DNA of 64,000 nucleotides from Ruminococcaceae bacterium Marseille-P2935 (GCA_900104565.1 LT629951.1:640311-704310), one strand, 5' to 3'; positions 19,217 to 26,956 are shown, numbered from the stretch's first letter. A program made the numbers and translations. The notes: generated by a model from the sequence alone, not told the origin.

Positions 19217-19270
19217 TTGACACAAGCTATTATGCTTAGTATAATGGCAGTAGACTAAGCATAATAGCTT
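19217..19270 (+). promoter_or_regulatory. Promoter and palindromic operator of the xis-int operon, element 1
   Basis: TTGACA at 19217-19222 and TATAAT at 19240-19245 are 17 bases apart, both perfect consensus. They lie in a perfect inverted repeat, AAGCTATTATGCTTAGT (19224-19240) and its complement (19254-19270), 13 bases apart. A single related half-site (ATGCTTAGTAA at about 19158) overlaps the minus-strand promoter of the repressor. Binding by the XRE protein is inferred. Confidence 0.85.
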
Positions 19271-19354
19271 AGAATCGATAAAATAAAAAAGAACTGCCGC
19301 AATCCCTGGTTATACATCCGGGAAAAAGTGGCGGACGAAAGTGAGGAGGCATTT

Positions 19355-19489
19355 ATGGAACACAATATCCAGCCGCAGCAGCCATCAACGAAGAAAGGAA
19401 GGTATTTTCAATGCAGGCACAAAACTTTATGCGCGTGGAGGAAGTGGCCCAGGAACTGGGCATCTCCAAGTCCCACGCCTACAAGGTGA
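19355..19489 (+). CDS. Small leader ORF overlapping xis, element 1
   Basis: 44 codons beginning MEHNIQPQQPSTKKGRYF. The start is served by GAGGAGG, stronger than the site before the excisionase start that lies inside it. Element 2 has an ORF at the same place (34790-34939, MKHNTCRQQ...) behind the nearly identical AAGTGGCGGAC...GGAGGCATTT. Conserved placement with little protein conservation suggests a translation-coupling leader rather than a functional protein. Confidence 0.4.
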   Translation: MEHNIQPQQPSTKKGRYFQCRHKTLCAWRKWPRNWASPSPTPTR

Positions 19490-19605
19490 TCCATAAGCTC
19501 AACGCTGAGCTCCGGGAGAAGGGCTATCTGACCATTTCCGGGCGGGTCAATCGTAACTTTTTCATGGAGAAGTTTTGCTACGGCAAGACGGGAAAGGAGG
19601 GCTAA
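19411..19605 (+). CDS. Excisionase-like helix-turn-helix protein, element 1
   Basis: 64 residues. FMRVEEVAQELGISKSHAYK is a MerR-like winged helix-turn-helix start of the kind found in excisionases and in helix_turn_helix_17 proteins. Two bases separate its stop from the integrase start. It probably bends the element ends and directs the recombinase towards excision. Confidence 0.75.
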   Translation: MQAQNFMRVEEVAQELGISKSHAYKVIHKLNAELREKGYLTISGRVNRNFFMEKFCYGKTGKEG

Positions 19606-19607
19606 TC

Positions 19608-20681
19608 ATGGCAGTTTATAAGGAAGAAAAGACAAACACCTGGCGGGCGGTCTACCGCTATACTGACTGGAACGGCGAGCGCAAGCAGACCCAGAAGCGG
19701 GGCTTCAAGACCAAACGGGAGGCACAGGCCTGGGAGCGGGAACAGCTCAACAAGACCAGCGCCGATCTGGATATGACCTTTAAGAGCTTCGTGGACCTCT
19801 ACACGGCGGATATGAAAACCCGGCTTAAGGAAAACACCTGGGCCACCAAGGACCATATCATCCGTACTAAGCTGCTGCCCTACTTCGGCAGGCTGAAGAT
19901 GTGCAACATCACCGCCCAGCAGATCATCACCTGGCAGAACGAGATGCTGAACCACAAAGATGAGAACGGTAAGCCCTACTCGCCGGTGTACCTGAAAACG
20001 GTCCATAACCAGCTTAGCGCCATCTTTAACCACGCGGTTCGGTACTATAACCTCCGGGAGAATCCCTGCAAGAAGGCGGGCAGCATGGGCAAAAAGAAAA
20101 ACCGGGAGATGATGTTCTGGACCAAGGAGCAGTACCTGAAATTTGCCGAGGTGATGATGGACAAGCCGCTATCCTTCTATGCCTTTGAGATGCTCTACTG
20201 GTGCGGTATCCGAGAGGGGGAGCTGCTGGCCCTGACCCCGGCGGACTTTGACTTTGAGAAGCGCACCGTGTCTATCAACAAGTCCTATCAGCGCCTGAAC
20301 GGCGAGGACCTGATTACCACCCCCAAGACGGAAAAGAGCAATCGGGTCATCACCATGCCGCAATTTCTGGCTGAGGAAATCCAGGATTACATCAAAATGC
20401 TCTACGGGATCGGGCTGGATGACCGGATGTTCACCGTCACCAAGAGTTATCTCCACCGGGAGATGGACCGGGGAGCCAAAGAAGCGGGAGTGCCGCGTAT
20501 CAGAATCCACGATATTCGTCACAGCGCAGTGTCACTTCTGATTGACATGGGCTTCTCTGCCACGGCTATCGCGGACCGGGTGGGCCATGAGAGCATCGAC
20601 ATCACTTACAACTACGCGCACCTGTTTCCGTCCAAGCAAGCGGAAATGGCGGATAAACTGAACATGGAAAGGGGCAATTAA
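19608..20681 (+). CDS. Tyrosine recombinase (integrase), element 1
   Basis: 357 residues, Tn916/phage-integrase type. N-terminal arm-binding domain (YRYTDWNGERKQTQKRGFKT), SAM-like core-binding domain about 60-155, catalytic domain after it. Catalytic residues are Arg202 (GIREGELL), His301-Arg304 (HDIRH), His327 (GHES) and the nucleophile Tyr336 (TYNYAHLFP). The ATG at 19608 follows AAAGGAGGG; an earlier in-frame start is not needed. The closest relative here is 35055-36137, in element 2; both appear to use the guaA end. Confidence 0.95.
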   Translation: MAVYKEEKTNTWRAVYRYTDWNGERKQTQKRGFKTKREAQAWEREQLNKTSADLDMTFKSFVDLYTADMKTRLKENTWATKDHIIRTKLLPYFGRLKMCNITAQQIITWQNEMLNHKDENGKPYSPVYLKTVHNQLSAIFNHAVRYYNLRENPCKKAGSMGKKKNREMMFWTKEQYLKFAEVMMDKPLSFYAFEMLYWCGIREGELLALTPADFDFEKRTVSINKSYQRLNGEDLITTPKTEKSNRVITMPQFLAEEIQDYIKMLYGIGLDDRMFTVTKSYLHREMDRGAKEAGVPRIRIHDIRHSAVSLLIDMGFSATAIADRVGHESIDITYNYAHLFPSKQAEMADKLNMERGN

Positions 20682-20683
20682 AA

Positions 20684-21019
20684 ATGTCAGCAAAGAATTT
20701 GGACAAGCATAACCGTTGGAGGAACAAGACCGTAGCTTTTCGGGTTTCCCCGGAGGAGGACGCCCAGATCGAGACGGCGGTGAAGCTCACCGGCCTGACC
20801 AAGCAGGATTACATCATCCGGCGGCTGCTCTGCCGAGATGTGGTGGTCCAGGGCAACCCCAGGGTCTACAAGGCGCTGCGGGATCAGCTGGCCGCTGTGC
20901 TGGACGAGCTGCGCAGGATCGAAGCTGGACAGGGCGTAAACGATGATTTGCTGGACACCATCCAGATGATTGCTACCATTATGAACGGGATGCAGGAGGA
21001 CTTTGCCTATGACCGATGA
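20684..21019 (+). CDS. Ribbon-helix-helix protein, MobC-like, element 1
   Basis: 111 residues. NKTVAFRVSPEEDAQIETAVKLTGLTKQDYIIRRLL is a ribbon-helix-helix DNA-binding fold as in plasmid MobC accessory proteins, followed by a helical tail (RDQLAAVLDELRRIEAGQG). No relaxase gene is present to partner it. It is coupled to the ATPase gene by an 11-base overlap, so it could instead load the RepA-like ATPase on the nearby repeats. Role uncertain. Confidence 0.7.
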   Translation: MSAKNLDKHNRWRNKTVAFRVSPEEDAQIETAVKLTGLTKQDYIIRRLLCRDVVVQGNPRVYKALRDQLAAVLDELRRIEAGQGVNDDLLDTIQMIATIMNGMQEDFAYDR

Positions 21020-22184
21020 GAAAAAGAAAATGACCGCCCATGGCTCATCTGTTGGCGCAGATGATGGGCAGTCAATCTCTACAAATTCCAAGACCACTAT
21101 ACCAGACCCGGATGAAAAAAGCAATTCCCCGGAAAGAGATTTGGAGGAACTTTACCGGAAGATGCGCCGCATGAACGACCCGGCTTACCTGCATACTGTG
21201 ACCCTGGACGAGTTGATGGACAATGTGTTCGAGGGCAAGTCTGCGGTGATTGAGAACCTGCTCTATACAGGAGCGTACATCCTTGCCGGAGCGCCGAAAA
21301 TCGGCAAGTCCTTCCTGGTGGCGCAAATCGCCCACCATGTCAGTACCGGGCAGGATTTGTGGGGCTACAAAGTCCACCAGGGAACCGTCCTTTATCTTGC
21401 TCTGGAAGATGACGAGAGCCGCTTACAGCGCCGGATGTTCCGTATGTTCGGTGTGGAGGGGACAAGCTCCCTCCACTTTGCCACCAACGCTAAAATGATC
21501 GGCGGTGGCCTGGATGAACAGCTGGAAAAGTTCGTCCGGGAACACAGTGACACCAGACTGATTATCGTGGATACCCTGCAAAAAGTCCGGGAGGCGGTGA
21601 GCGACAGTTACAGCTACTCCAGCGACTATGAGGTGATCGGCAAGCTGAAGCAATTTGCTGACCGATATGGCATCTGCGTCTTGATCGTCCACCACACCAG
21701 AAAGCAGCCTGCGGGGGATAGTTTTGAGATGATCTCGGGCACCACCGGCCTGCTGGGCTGCGCGGATGGGGCGCTCCTGATGCAGAAGGAAAAGCGGACA
21801 GATAGCAAGGCGACTCTGGAGGTAGTAGGCAGAGACCAGCCGGATCAGCGGCTGTATCTGAGCAAAGACCAAGAAAGCCTGATTTGGGAGCTTGACCATG
21901 CAGAGAATGAGCTTTGGAAGCAGCCTCCGGACCCGGTGCTGGAAGCCGTGGCAAAGATCGTGTCTGCCGAGAATCGGGAATGGGAAGGCAGTCCCACAGA
22001 GCTGGCTCAGGCGATTCAAACGGACATGGCGGTGAACCGGCTCACCAAGCATTTGAATGTGAATGCCAGTCGCCTACTGGAAGAACATAAGGTAAAATAC
22101 GAGAACAAAACCAAGCACGCCGGACGGCGTATCCGACTGACCTACATGGTGGTGGAAGCACCTGCGTTTGAAGTAATCGAGTAA
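21009..22184 (+). CDS. RepA-like AAA ATPase (AAA_25), element 1
   Basis: 391 residues. Walker A GAPKIGKS at 94-101; VLYLALEDDESRLQRRM; Walker B LIIVDTLQ; VLIVHHTRK and SGTTGLLGCADGALLM complete the RecA-like core of the RepA/DnaB-like hexameric helicase group. N-terminal 60 residues are variable; the C-terminal part may be a winged-helix region. ATG at 21009 with GGAGG upstream. Followed directly by inverted nonamer repeats, which suggests a replication module for the excised circle. Confidence 0.85.
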   Translation: MTDEKKKMTAHGSSVGADDGQSISTNSKTTIPDPDEKSNSPERDLEELYRKMRRMNDPAYLHTVTLDELMDNVFEGKSAVIENLLYTGAYILAGAPKIGKSFLVAQIAHHVSTGQDLWGYKVHQGTVLYLALEDDESRLQRRMFRMFGVEGTSSLHFATNAKMIGGGLDEQLEKFVREHSDTRLIIVDTLQKVREAVSDSYSYSSDYEVIGKLKQFADRYGICVLIVHHTRKQPAGDSFEMISGTTGLLGCADGALLMQKEKRTDSKATLEVVGRDQPDQRLYLSKDQESLIWELDHAENELWKQPPDPVLEAVAKIVSAENREWEGSPTELAQAIQTDMAVNRLTKHLNVNASRLLEEHKVKYENKTKHAGRRIRLTYMVVEAPAFEVIE

Positions 22185-22186
22185 AG

Positions 22187-22261
22187 CGCAACGCTCGCAA
22201 CGGTCGCGACGGTGTTTTGAGGGGTACTCCCAGCACCGTTGCGACCGTCGCAACCGTCGCG
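22187..22261. repeat. Inverted nonamer repeats, candidate origin, element 1
   Basis: Three nonamers in a row, CGCAACGCT, CGCAACGGT and CGCGACGGT (22187-22213), then a 21-base spacer, then three in the opposite sense, ACCGTTGCG, ACCGTCGCA and ACCGTCGCG (22235-22261). Element 2 has the same layout at 37663-37735. They begin two bases after the RepA-like gene. Resembles iterons; could also fold into a long hairpin. Confidence 0.7.
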
Positions 22262-22274
22262 GAAAGGAAAAACC

Positions 22275-22530
22275 GGGGTGGTATTTTGCCACCCCAGCTT
22301 CCAAGGGCCACGCTGTTTCGCGGTCGGCCCAGAAACAATAGGGTGGAACGATTTGTTCCGCCACGTAGAAGCGTTCGGAGAACGCGCAGCCACAGAATGA
22401 AATTCTGTGTTCAGAAGGGGCTTGGGGGCACTGCCCTCAACAAGCAGACGGCAGGAAATGTGAGTGTGTATTAACACTCGCATTGCTTGCCAGTCTTGTG
22501 TGTGGCTATCCACACGCATTGCTTGCCTGT
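22275..22530. repeat. Cascade of short hairpins upstream of DUF6061, element 1
   Basis: Successive hairpins: GGGGTGG/CCACCCC (loop TATTTTG), GGGCC...GGCCC, GGAAC/GTTCC (loop GATTT), GCGTTC/GAACGC, CACAGAAT/ATTCTGTG (loop GAA), a 17-pair stem around GAGTGT/ACACTC (22453-22490) and GTGTGG/CCACAC. GCATTGCTTGCC occurs twice, after each of the last two. The region is conserved in element 2 with extra hairpins. No protein is encoded. Candidate single-strand or transfer origin, or a structured RNA. Confidence 0.6.
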
Positions 22531-22605
22531 ATCTAAAACAACCGAAACGGCCCTTGTGCCGCTGCGGAAAATTAACTGAAATTCAAGTATTGGGAGGTAA
22601 CGAGT

Positions 22606-22851
22606 ATGAGAAAGATTCTGTCCTGTGAGTTCAACCCGGACACTGCCTGCGTGGAGCTGTGTCTGGAGGACGGGACACTGCTTTCCATCGACTGCACGGC
22701 CGTGGAGAACGAACTAGCAAACAGTATGTACCAGCGGTCGGAGCTAGACTGGCTGATCTATAATGATCCACTGGCCTATGCTGAGCTGATTTTGAATGGT
22801 GACCCGGAACTATATCTAAAGGCTGTAACAAAGAAAGCTTCCTTGGACTGA
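22606..22851 (+). CDS. DUF6061 family protein, element 1
   Basis: 81 residues, starting MRKILSCEFNPDTACVELCL after GGGAGG. Nearly identical to the element 2 protein at 38644-38889. Contains LLSIDCTAVENELANSMYQRSELDWLIYNDPLAYAELILNGDPELYL. Small acidic protein of unknown function that I associate with gut Firmicutes mobile elements. Its conserved position after the hairpin cascade is the only hint to its role. Confidence 0.7.
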   Translation: MRKILSCEFNPDTACVELCLEDGTLLSIDCTAVENELANSMYQRSELDWLIYNDPLAYAELILNGDPELYLKAVTKKASLD

Positions 22852-22871
22852 ATTTTCAATTAAGAAAAAGA

Positions 22872-22914
22872 AACCCGCCTGCATTCATACCACCTATATG
22901 GATGCGGACGGGTT
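22872..22914 (-). terminator. Terminator of XRE gene 22919-23161
   Basis: AACCCG...CTGCAT pairs with ATGCGG...CGGGTT, and on the minus strand TTTCTTTTTCTT follows. It may also stop the DUF6061 transcript. Confidence 0.75.
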
Positions 22915-22918
22915 ATTT

Positions 22919-23161
22919 CTATTGAATTTCCTGTTCCAAATTCCGGAACAGTTCAGAATTGAAAAAATCCTCAATCGTGATTCCCAGACCATCGCAGAGT
23001 TTCTTGATTGTAGAAACTGTTGCGCTGCGGTTCCGACCACTAACGATGTTGTTTACTGTGGATTGGGTCACACCGCTCATGCTACAGAGCTTGTTGATGG
23101 AAATATCGTGCTCGCTGCACAGTTCCAAAATACGCTCCTTAACAGCTTCACCGATGTTCAT
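22919..23161 (-). CDS. XRE-family regulator of the SLOG cassette, element 1 only
   Basis: 80 residues. The helix-turn-helix reads ISINKLCSMSGVTQSTVNNIVSGR, followed by STIKKLCDGLGITIEDFF. The ATG at 23161 follows GAGAGG at eight bases; an in-frame GTG inside that site is rejected. Divergent from the SLOG gene, with a perfect 15-base palindrome between them. Absent from element 2. Confidence 0.85.
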   Translation of the reverse strand: MNIGEAVKERILELCSEHDISINKLCSMSGVTQSTVNNIVSGRNRSATVSTIKKLCDGLGITIEDFFNSELFRNLEQEIQ

Positions 23162-23202
23162 GGGTATCACCTCTCTTCACTGATGATGATACCCGGTTCC
23201 TC

Positions 23203-23246
23203 TTGAAAAGATTAACCCTTTTGAGTTAAAATAACTCAAAAGGGTT
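23203..23246 (+). promoter_or_regulatory. Promoter and 15-base palindromic operator for the SLOG gene
   Basis: AACCCTTTTGAGTTA (23214-23228), spacer AAA, and its exact complement (23232-23246). TTGAAA at 23203-23208 and TAAAAT at 23227-23232 (18 bases apart) form a plus-strand promoter inside it. Likely bound by the XRE protein at 22919-23161. Confidence 0.75.
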
Positions 23247-23263
23247 GGAGGTTGTAAGATGAT

Positions 23264-23719
23264 ATGAAAAGCTGTTTTTTCGTCGGACACAGAGAGGCAT
23301 CGGAAGAGATTTACCCGTCATTGTATGCAGCTGTTGAGCAGCACATTTTGGAATATGGCGTCACAGAATTCATCGTCGGTTACTATGGTGGATTTGACCG
23401 CCTTGCAGCATCGGCAGTCAAAGAAGCAAAGCGTTTTTACCCGGAAGTGAAGCTCACTTTGCTGCTGCCATACCATCCGGAGGAGCGGCCCATCCCAACT
23501 CCAGATGGATTTGACAGCACCTTTTATCCACCAGGGATGGAAAGTGTTCCGCGCAAGGTTGCAATCGTGAGAGCAAACCGCTATGTTGTGGATCATGTAG
23601 ACTACCTCATCTCCTATGCTTGGCACCCCGCCAGCAACGCGCGGGAGCTGGTGGAGTATGCAAAAAGGCGAGAAAAGAAAGGCTCTCTTTTCATAACATT
23701 GATAATGTCCGCTGATTAG
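23264..23719 (+). CDS. SLOG-family protein (DUF1273/YpsA-like)
   Basis: 151 residues. KSCFFVGHRE is the usual start of the family; EFIVGYYGGFDRLAASAVKEAK gives the glycine-rich Rossmann-type nucleotide site, and KLTLLLPYHPEE follows. SLOG proteins are thought to bind or make nucleotide-derived ligands, and several kinds occur in defence systems. Paired with a divergent XRE regulator as a cassette present in element 1 only. Ligand unknown. Confidence 0.75.
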   Translation: MKSCFFVGHREASEEIYPSLYAAVEQHILEYGVTEFIVGYYGGFDRLAASAVKEAKRFYPEVKLTLLLPYHPEERPIPTPDGFDSTFYPPGMESVPRKVAIVRANRYVVDHVDYLISYAWHPASNARELVEYAKRREKKGSLFITLIMSAD

Positions 23720-23727
23720 ACATAAAG

Positions 23728-23756
23728 TTGAGTTTTTCACGAAAATGTGATAAAAT
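23728..23756 (+). promoter_or_regulatory. Promoter of the RM operon, element 1
   Basis: TTGAGT at 23728-23733 and TAAAAT at 23751-23756, 17 bases apart. The spacer carries TTTTCAC...GTGATAAAA, a short dyad likely bound by the regulator it drives. The same 29 bases occur at 38912-38940 before the element 2 operon. Confidence 0.8.
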
Positions 23757-23790
23757 AAATCCAAGCATTTCTTGCTTTGGAGGGACTAAA

Positions 23791-24000
23791 ATGGCGATTT
23801 GTTATGACCGCTTATTCCACCTGATGATTGATAAAAAGATAAGCAATGCACAGCTAAAAGAGAAGGCCGGTTTTAGTGCCAATATTATCACCCGCCTAAA
23901 GCGCAACGAGTATGTTTCTATCGAAAGCATCGAGAAGATTTGCCGCGTGATGGGGTGCGGTGTGGATGATATTCTGGAGTTTGTCCCGGAAGAAAAATAA
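23791..24000 (+). CDS. Small XRE regulator at head of RM operon, element 1
   Basis: 69 residues, nearly identical to the element 2 protein at 38975-39199. MAICYDRLFHLMIDKKISNA starts a compact helix-turn-helix (QLKEKAGFSANIITRLKR), the HTH_26 kind. The ATG at 23791 follows TTGGAGGG; upstream in-frame codons precede the ribosome site. Probably acts like a controller protein, timing cargo expression after entry. Both elements share it although their RM genes are unrelated. Confidence 0.85.
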   Translation: MAICYDRLFHLMIDKKISNAQLKEKAGFSANIITRLKRNEYVSIESIEKICRVMGCGVDDILEFVPEEK

Positions 24001-24104
24001 GCAAGACTTTCGACAAAGTGGTCTGAAATTTGAAGGACACTTTCTGGATACAAGGCCCTAACAGGCTGAAAAGCTGTGAAAGATCGGATAGGAGTGTGGC
24101 TGTG

Positions 24105-25094
24105 ATGGCGGCAGCAAACAAAACGGTTTGGGGAATCCATACGATGGACGATCCTCTTTTTTTGAATCAGAACCTAATTGCAATCGGCTGGGAAGAGATG
24201 GGCGACTTGTCGGCTATAGGTACATCCCGTGATGCCTACAAAGAAAAATATATCGCGGCCTATCCGGACGCTAAAAAAGGTTCGATTGCCACAAGTGCTG
24301 GAATGCTGTACCGATTTGTCCACGAGGTACAGGAAGGAGACTATGTGGTGTTCCCATCCAAAATTGACCGTAAGATCAATATTGGGGTCGTGGAAAGTGC
24401 CTATTTCTATGAGGCTACCGCAGCACTGTATCCTAATCGCCGAAAAGTAAAGTGGCTCAAACATCTGCCGCGTACAGCCTTTTCCCAGGGCGCTCTGCAT
24501 GAAGTTGGCTCGGCACTGAGCTTTTTTCAGGTGAAAAACTATGCGGATGAGTATTTTAAGGCTCTGGATAAAGATTTCAAAGGCAATATTCTGGAGCCAG
24601 ATACCGATGAGACGGTGGCACAAACGGCGGATGAAATCATCGAGGCTACCCGCGACTTTATCTTGAAAGAGTTGAGCAAAAATCTGAAAGGCTATGATCT
24701 GGAGCCGTTTGTCGCAAATCTTTTGCAGGCCATGGGCTACCGCACGATTCTGTCTCCGCATGGTGGGGATAGTGGCATCGACATTACCGCCTATAAAGAC
24801 GAGCTGCCGCCCCGCATTGTTGTCCAGGTCAAAAGCCAGGATGGAGACATCAAAGAGACTACCATCCAGTCCTTAAAAGGCGCTATGCGCGAAGGAGATT
24901 ATGGCCTGTTTGTGACACTGTCCAACTATACCAAAAATGCGCAGAAATATCTGGATAGCACCCCTATTATTCGCGGTATTAACGGCACAGAACTTGTGGA
25001 TCTGGTCTTGAAATATTACGACCAGCTCAGCATAAAATACCGCCAAATGATCCCCCTGAAAATGGTGTACATCCCCGTTCCGCCAGAGGAGTAA
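24105..25094 (+). CDS. Mrr-type (type IV-like) restriction endonuclease
   Basis: 329 residues. The N-terminal half (VWGIHTMDDPLFLNQNLIAI ... GDYVVFPSKIDRKINIGVVE) resembles domains that read modified bases (EVE/PUA-like). The C-terminal half is an Mrr catalytic domain: LEPFVANLLQAMGYRT, Asp226 in GGDSGIDIT, and Gln241-x-Lys243 in VVQVKSQ (the QxK form of ExK). Likely cuts methylated or otherwise modified DNA. The start at 24105 follows AGGAG at ten bases. It precedes hsdM by 44 bases and is probably in one operon. Confidence 0.8.
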   Translation: MAAANKTVWGIHTMDDPLFLNQNLIAIGWEEMGDLSAIGTSRDAYKEKYIAAYPDAKKGSIATSAGMLYRFVHEVQEGDYVVFPSKIDRKINIGVVESAYFYEATAALYPNRRKVKWLKHLPRTAFSQGALHEVGSALSFFQVKNYADEYFKALDKDFKGNILEPDTDETVAQTADEIIEATRDFILKELSKNLKGYDLEPFVANLLQAMGYRTILSPHGGDSGIDITAYKDELPPRIVVQVKSQDGDIKETTIQSLKGAMREGDYGLFVTLSNYTKNAQKYLDSTPIIRGINGTELVDLVLKYYDQLSIKYRQMIPLKMVYIPVPPEE

Positions 25095-25138
25095 ATGGGA
25101 ACCTGACAGGAAATTAAAAAGAGAACGGAGAGGTACCG

Positions 25139-26956
25139 ATGGCAATCAAAAAGAGCGAAATTTACAGCCAGATATGGGCTGCATGTGATAAACTGCGGGG
25201 CGGTGTGGAACCTGCTCGTTATAAGGATTACATTTTGACACTGCTGTTTGTGAAGTATGTGTCCGACCGCTTCAAGAGCAGCGATAACTGGGACATTGAA
25301 GTACCGGAAGGCGGTAGTTTTGACGATATTGCTGCGCTGAAATATAAGAAAAACATTGGTGAAGGCATCAATATCATCATTGGCAAGCTGGCAGAAGCCA
25401 ACGACTTGAAAGGCATTATCGACATTGCCGACTTCAACAGCGAGGAACTGGGCACCGACAAGGAAGCGGTAGATAAGCTCTCTGGTCTCGTGGAAATTTT
25501 CCAGAAACCGGAGTTGGACTTCACCAACAACCGCGCTGGCGGTGATGACATTTTGGGCGACGCCTACGAATTTTTGATGCGGAAATTTGCCCAGGATTCC
25601 GGCAAGAGTAAGGGCCAGTTCTATACGCCGGGCGAAGTCTCTCGGATTATGGCAAAGGTAATTGGTATTGATAGAGCCACCGATCCCAGCATGACAGTCT
25701 ACGATCCTGCTTGCGGTTCCGGTTCGCTGCTAATTCGTGCGGCGGATGAGGCCTCCTGCGAGATCTCCATCTATGGACAAGAAAAGGATAACTCCACCGC
25801 CGGTCTTGCCCGCATGAATCTGGTCCTACACAACAAGGGCGCTGGCGTCATTGTCGGCAATAAAAGCACCTTGTCTGCACCCCAGTATAAAGATGAGAAC
25901 AACCCTGAACTGCTGAAAACCTTCAGCTATATCGTAGTCAATCCGCCTTTCTCGGATAAATCCTGGATGGATGGCATTACGATCCCTGATTCTTATGGGA
26001 GATACAGCGAGACTGTGTTGGGCGTGCCGCCGGAGAAAAACGGCGACTACGCTTGGCTGCTGCATGTCCTGAAATCCTTGAAATCTACCGGCAGGGCAGC
26101 AATCATTCTGCCTCATGGTGTGTTGTTCCGAGGCAATGCCGAGGCTGATATTCGCAAAAAGATCATTGACCGGGGATATATCAAAGGCATTATTGGTCTG
26201 CCTGCCAACTTGTTCTATGGCACAGGAATTCCTGCCTGTATCCTGGTGCTGGACAAAGAGGATGCTGCTGATCGTACCGGCATTTTCATGATTGACGCCA
26301 GCAAAGGCTATGTGAAGGACGGCAACAAAAACCGTCTGCGGGAACAGGACATTCATAAGATCGTAACTACCTTCCTTACAATGGATGAAGCGGACCCCAA
26401 GTATGCCCGGTTTGTCCCGAACGAGGAGATCAAAGTCACCAACGAGTACAACCTGAATATCCCGCGCTATATTGACAGCAGTGAGCCGGAAGATTTACAG
26501 GACATCAATGCTCACCTGAACGGCGGCATTCCGGAAACCGATGTGGACAGCATGGCGGAATATTGGGCGGTATATCCATCTTTGAAGGAAATCCTGTTTC
26601 AGCCGCTGCGTCCGGGGTATCTGCGTCCGGCGGTGGGCAAGGACGAAGCGGTTTCCACGATTACCTCCCACCCGGAGTTTATCCGCCATGCCGACCAGGT
26701 GGACGATGCCTATACCCGATGGAAGGAGACCGTTACCCACGATTTGATGGAACTCGGTCGGGACATTCACCCCAAAGAGCTGATTGCCAAAATTTCCGAG
26801 CAGCTCCTTGATGATTTTGCCCAGGTGGCTCTTCTCGACAAATACGATGTCTATGAAGTGCTGATGGAGTACTGGGCGGAGACCATGCAGGACGATGTGT
26901 ATGCAGTCTGCTATGACGGCTATGAGGCCGGGCGAGAAATGCCTATGAATATGTGA
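25139..26956 (+). CDS. hsdM: Type I RM methyltransferase HsdM, N-terminal part
   Basis: 605 residues. Adenine methyltransferase: HsdM N-terminal helices (SEIYSQIWAACDKLRGG), SAM motif DPACGSGSLL from Asp189, catalytic NPPF at 268-271. It ends ...YEAGREMPMNM-stop, while the region after the stop, in another frame, encodes the usual HsdM C-terminal helices. Adjusting the frame near 26940 would read AYEYVTKKKK straight into the next gene, so this is a frameshifted hsdM or a genuine two-gene split. Part of an hsdM-hsdS-hsdR operon. Confidence 0.93.
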   Translation: MAIKKSEIYSQIWAACDKLRGGVEPARYKDYILTLLFVKYVSDRFKSSDNWDIEVPEGGSFDDIAALKYKKNIGEGINIIIGKLAEANDLKGIIDIADFNSEELGTDKEAVDKLSGLVEIFQKPELDFTNNRAGGDDILGDAYEFLMRKFAQDSGKSKGQFYTPGEVSRIMAKVIGIDRATDPSMTVYDPACGSGSLLIRAADEASCEISIYGQEKDNSTAGLARMNLVLHNKGAGVIVGNKSTLSAPQYKDENNPELLKTFSYIVVNPPFSDKSWMDGITIPDSYGRYSETVLGVPPEKNGDYAWLLHVLKSLKSTGRAAIILPHGVLFRGNAEADIRKKIIDRGYIKGIIGLPANLFYGTGIPACILVLDKEDAADRTGIFMIDASKGYVKDGNKNRLREQDIHKIVTTFLTMDEADPKYARFVPNEEIKVTNEYNLNIPRYIDSSEPEDLQDINAHLNGGIPETDVDSMAEYWAVYPSLKEILFQPLRPGYLRPAVGKDEAVSTITSHPEFIRHADQVDDAYTRWKETVTHDLMELGRDIHPKELIAKISEQLLDDFAQVALLDKYDVYEVLMEYWAETMQDDVYAVCYDGYEAGREMPMNM

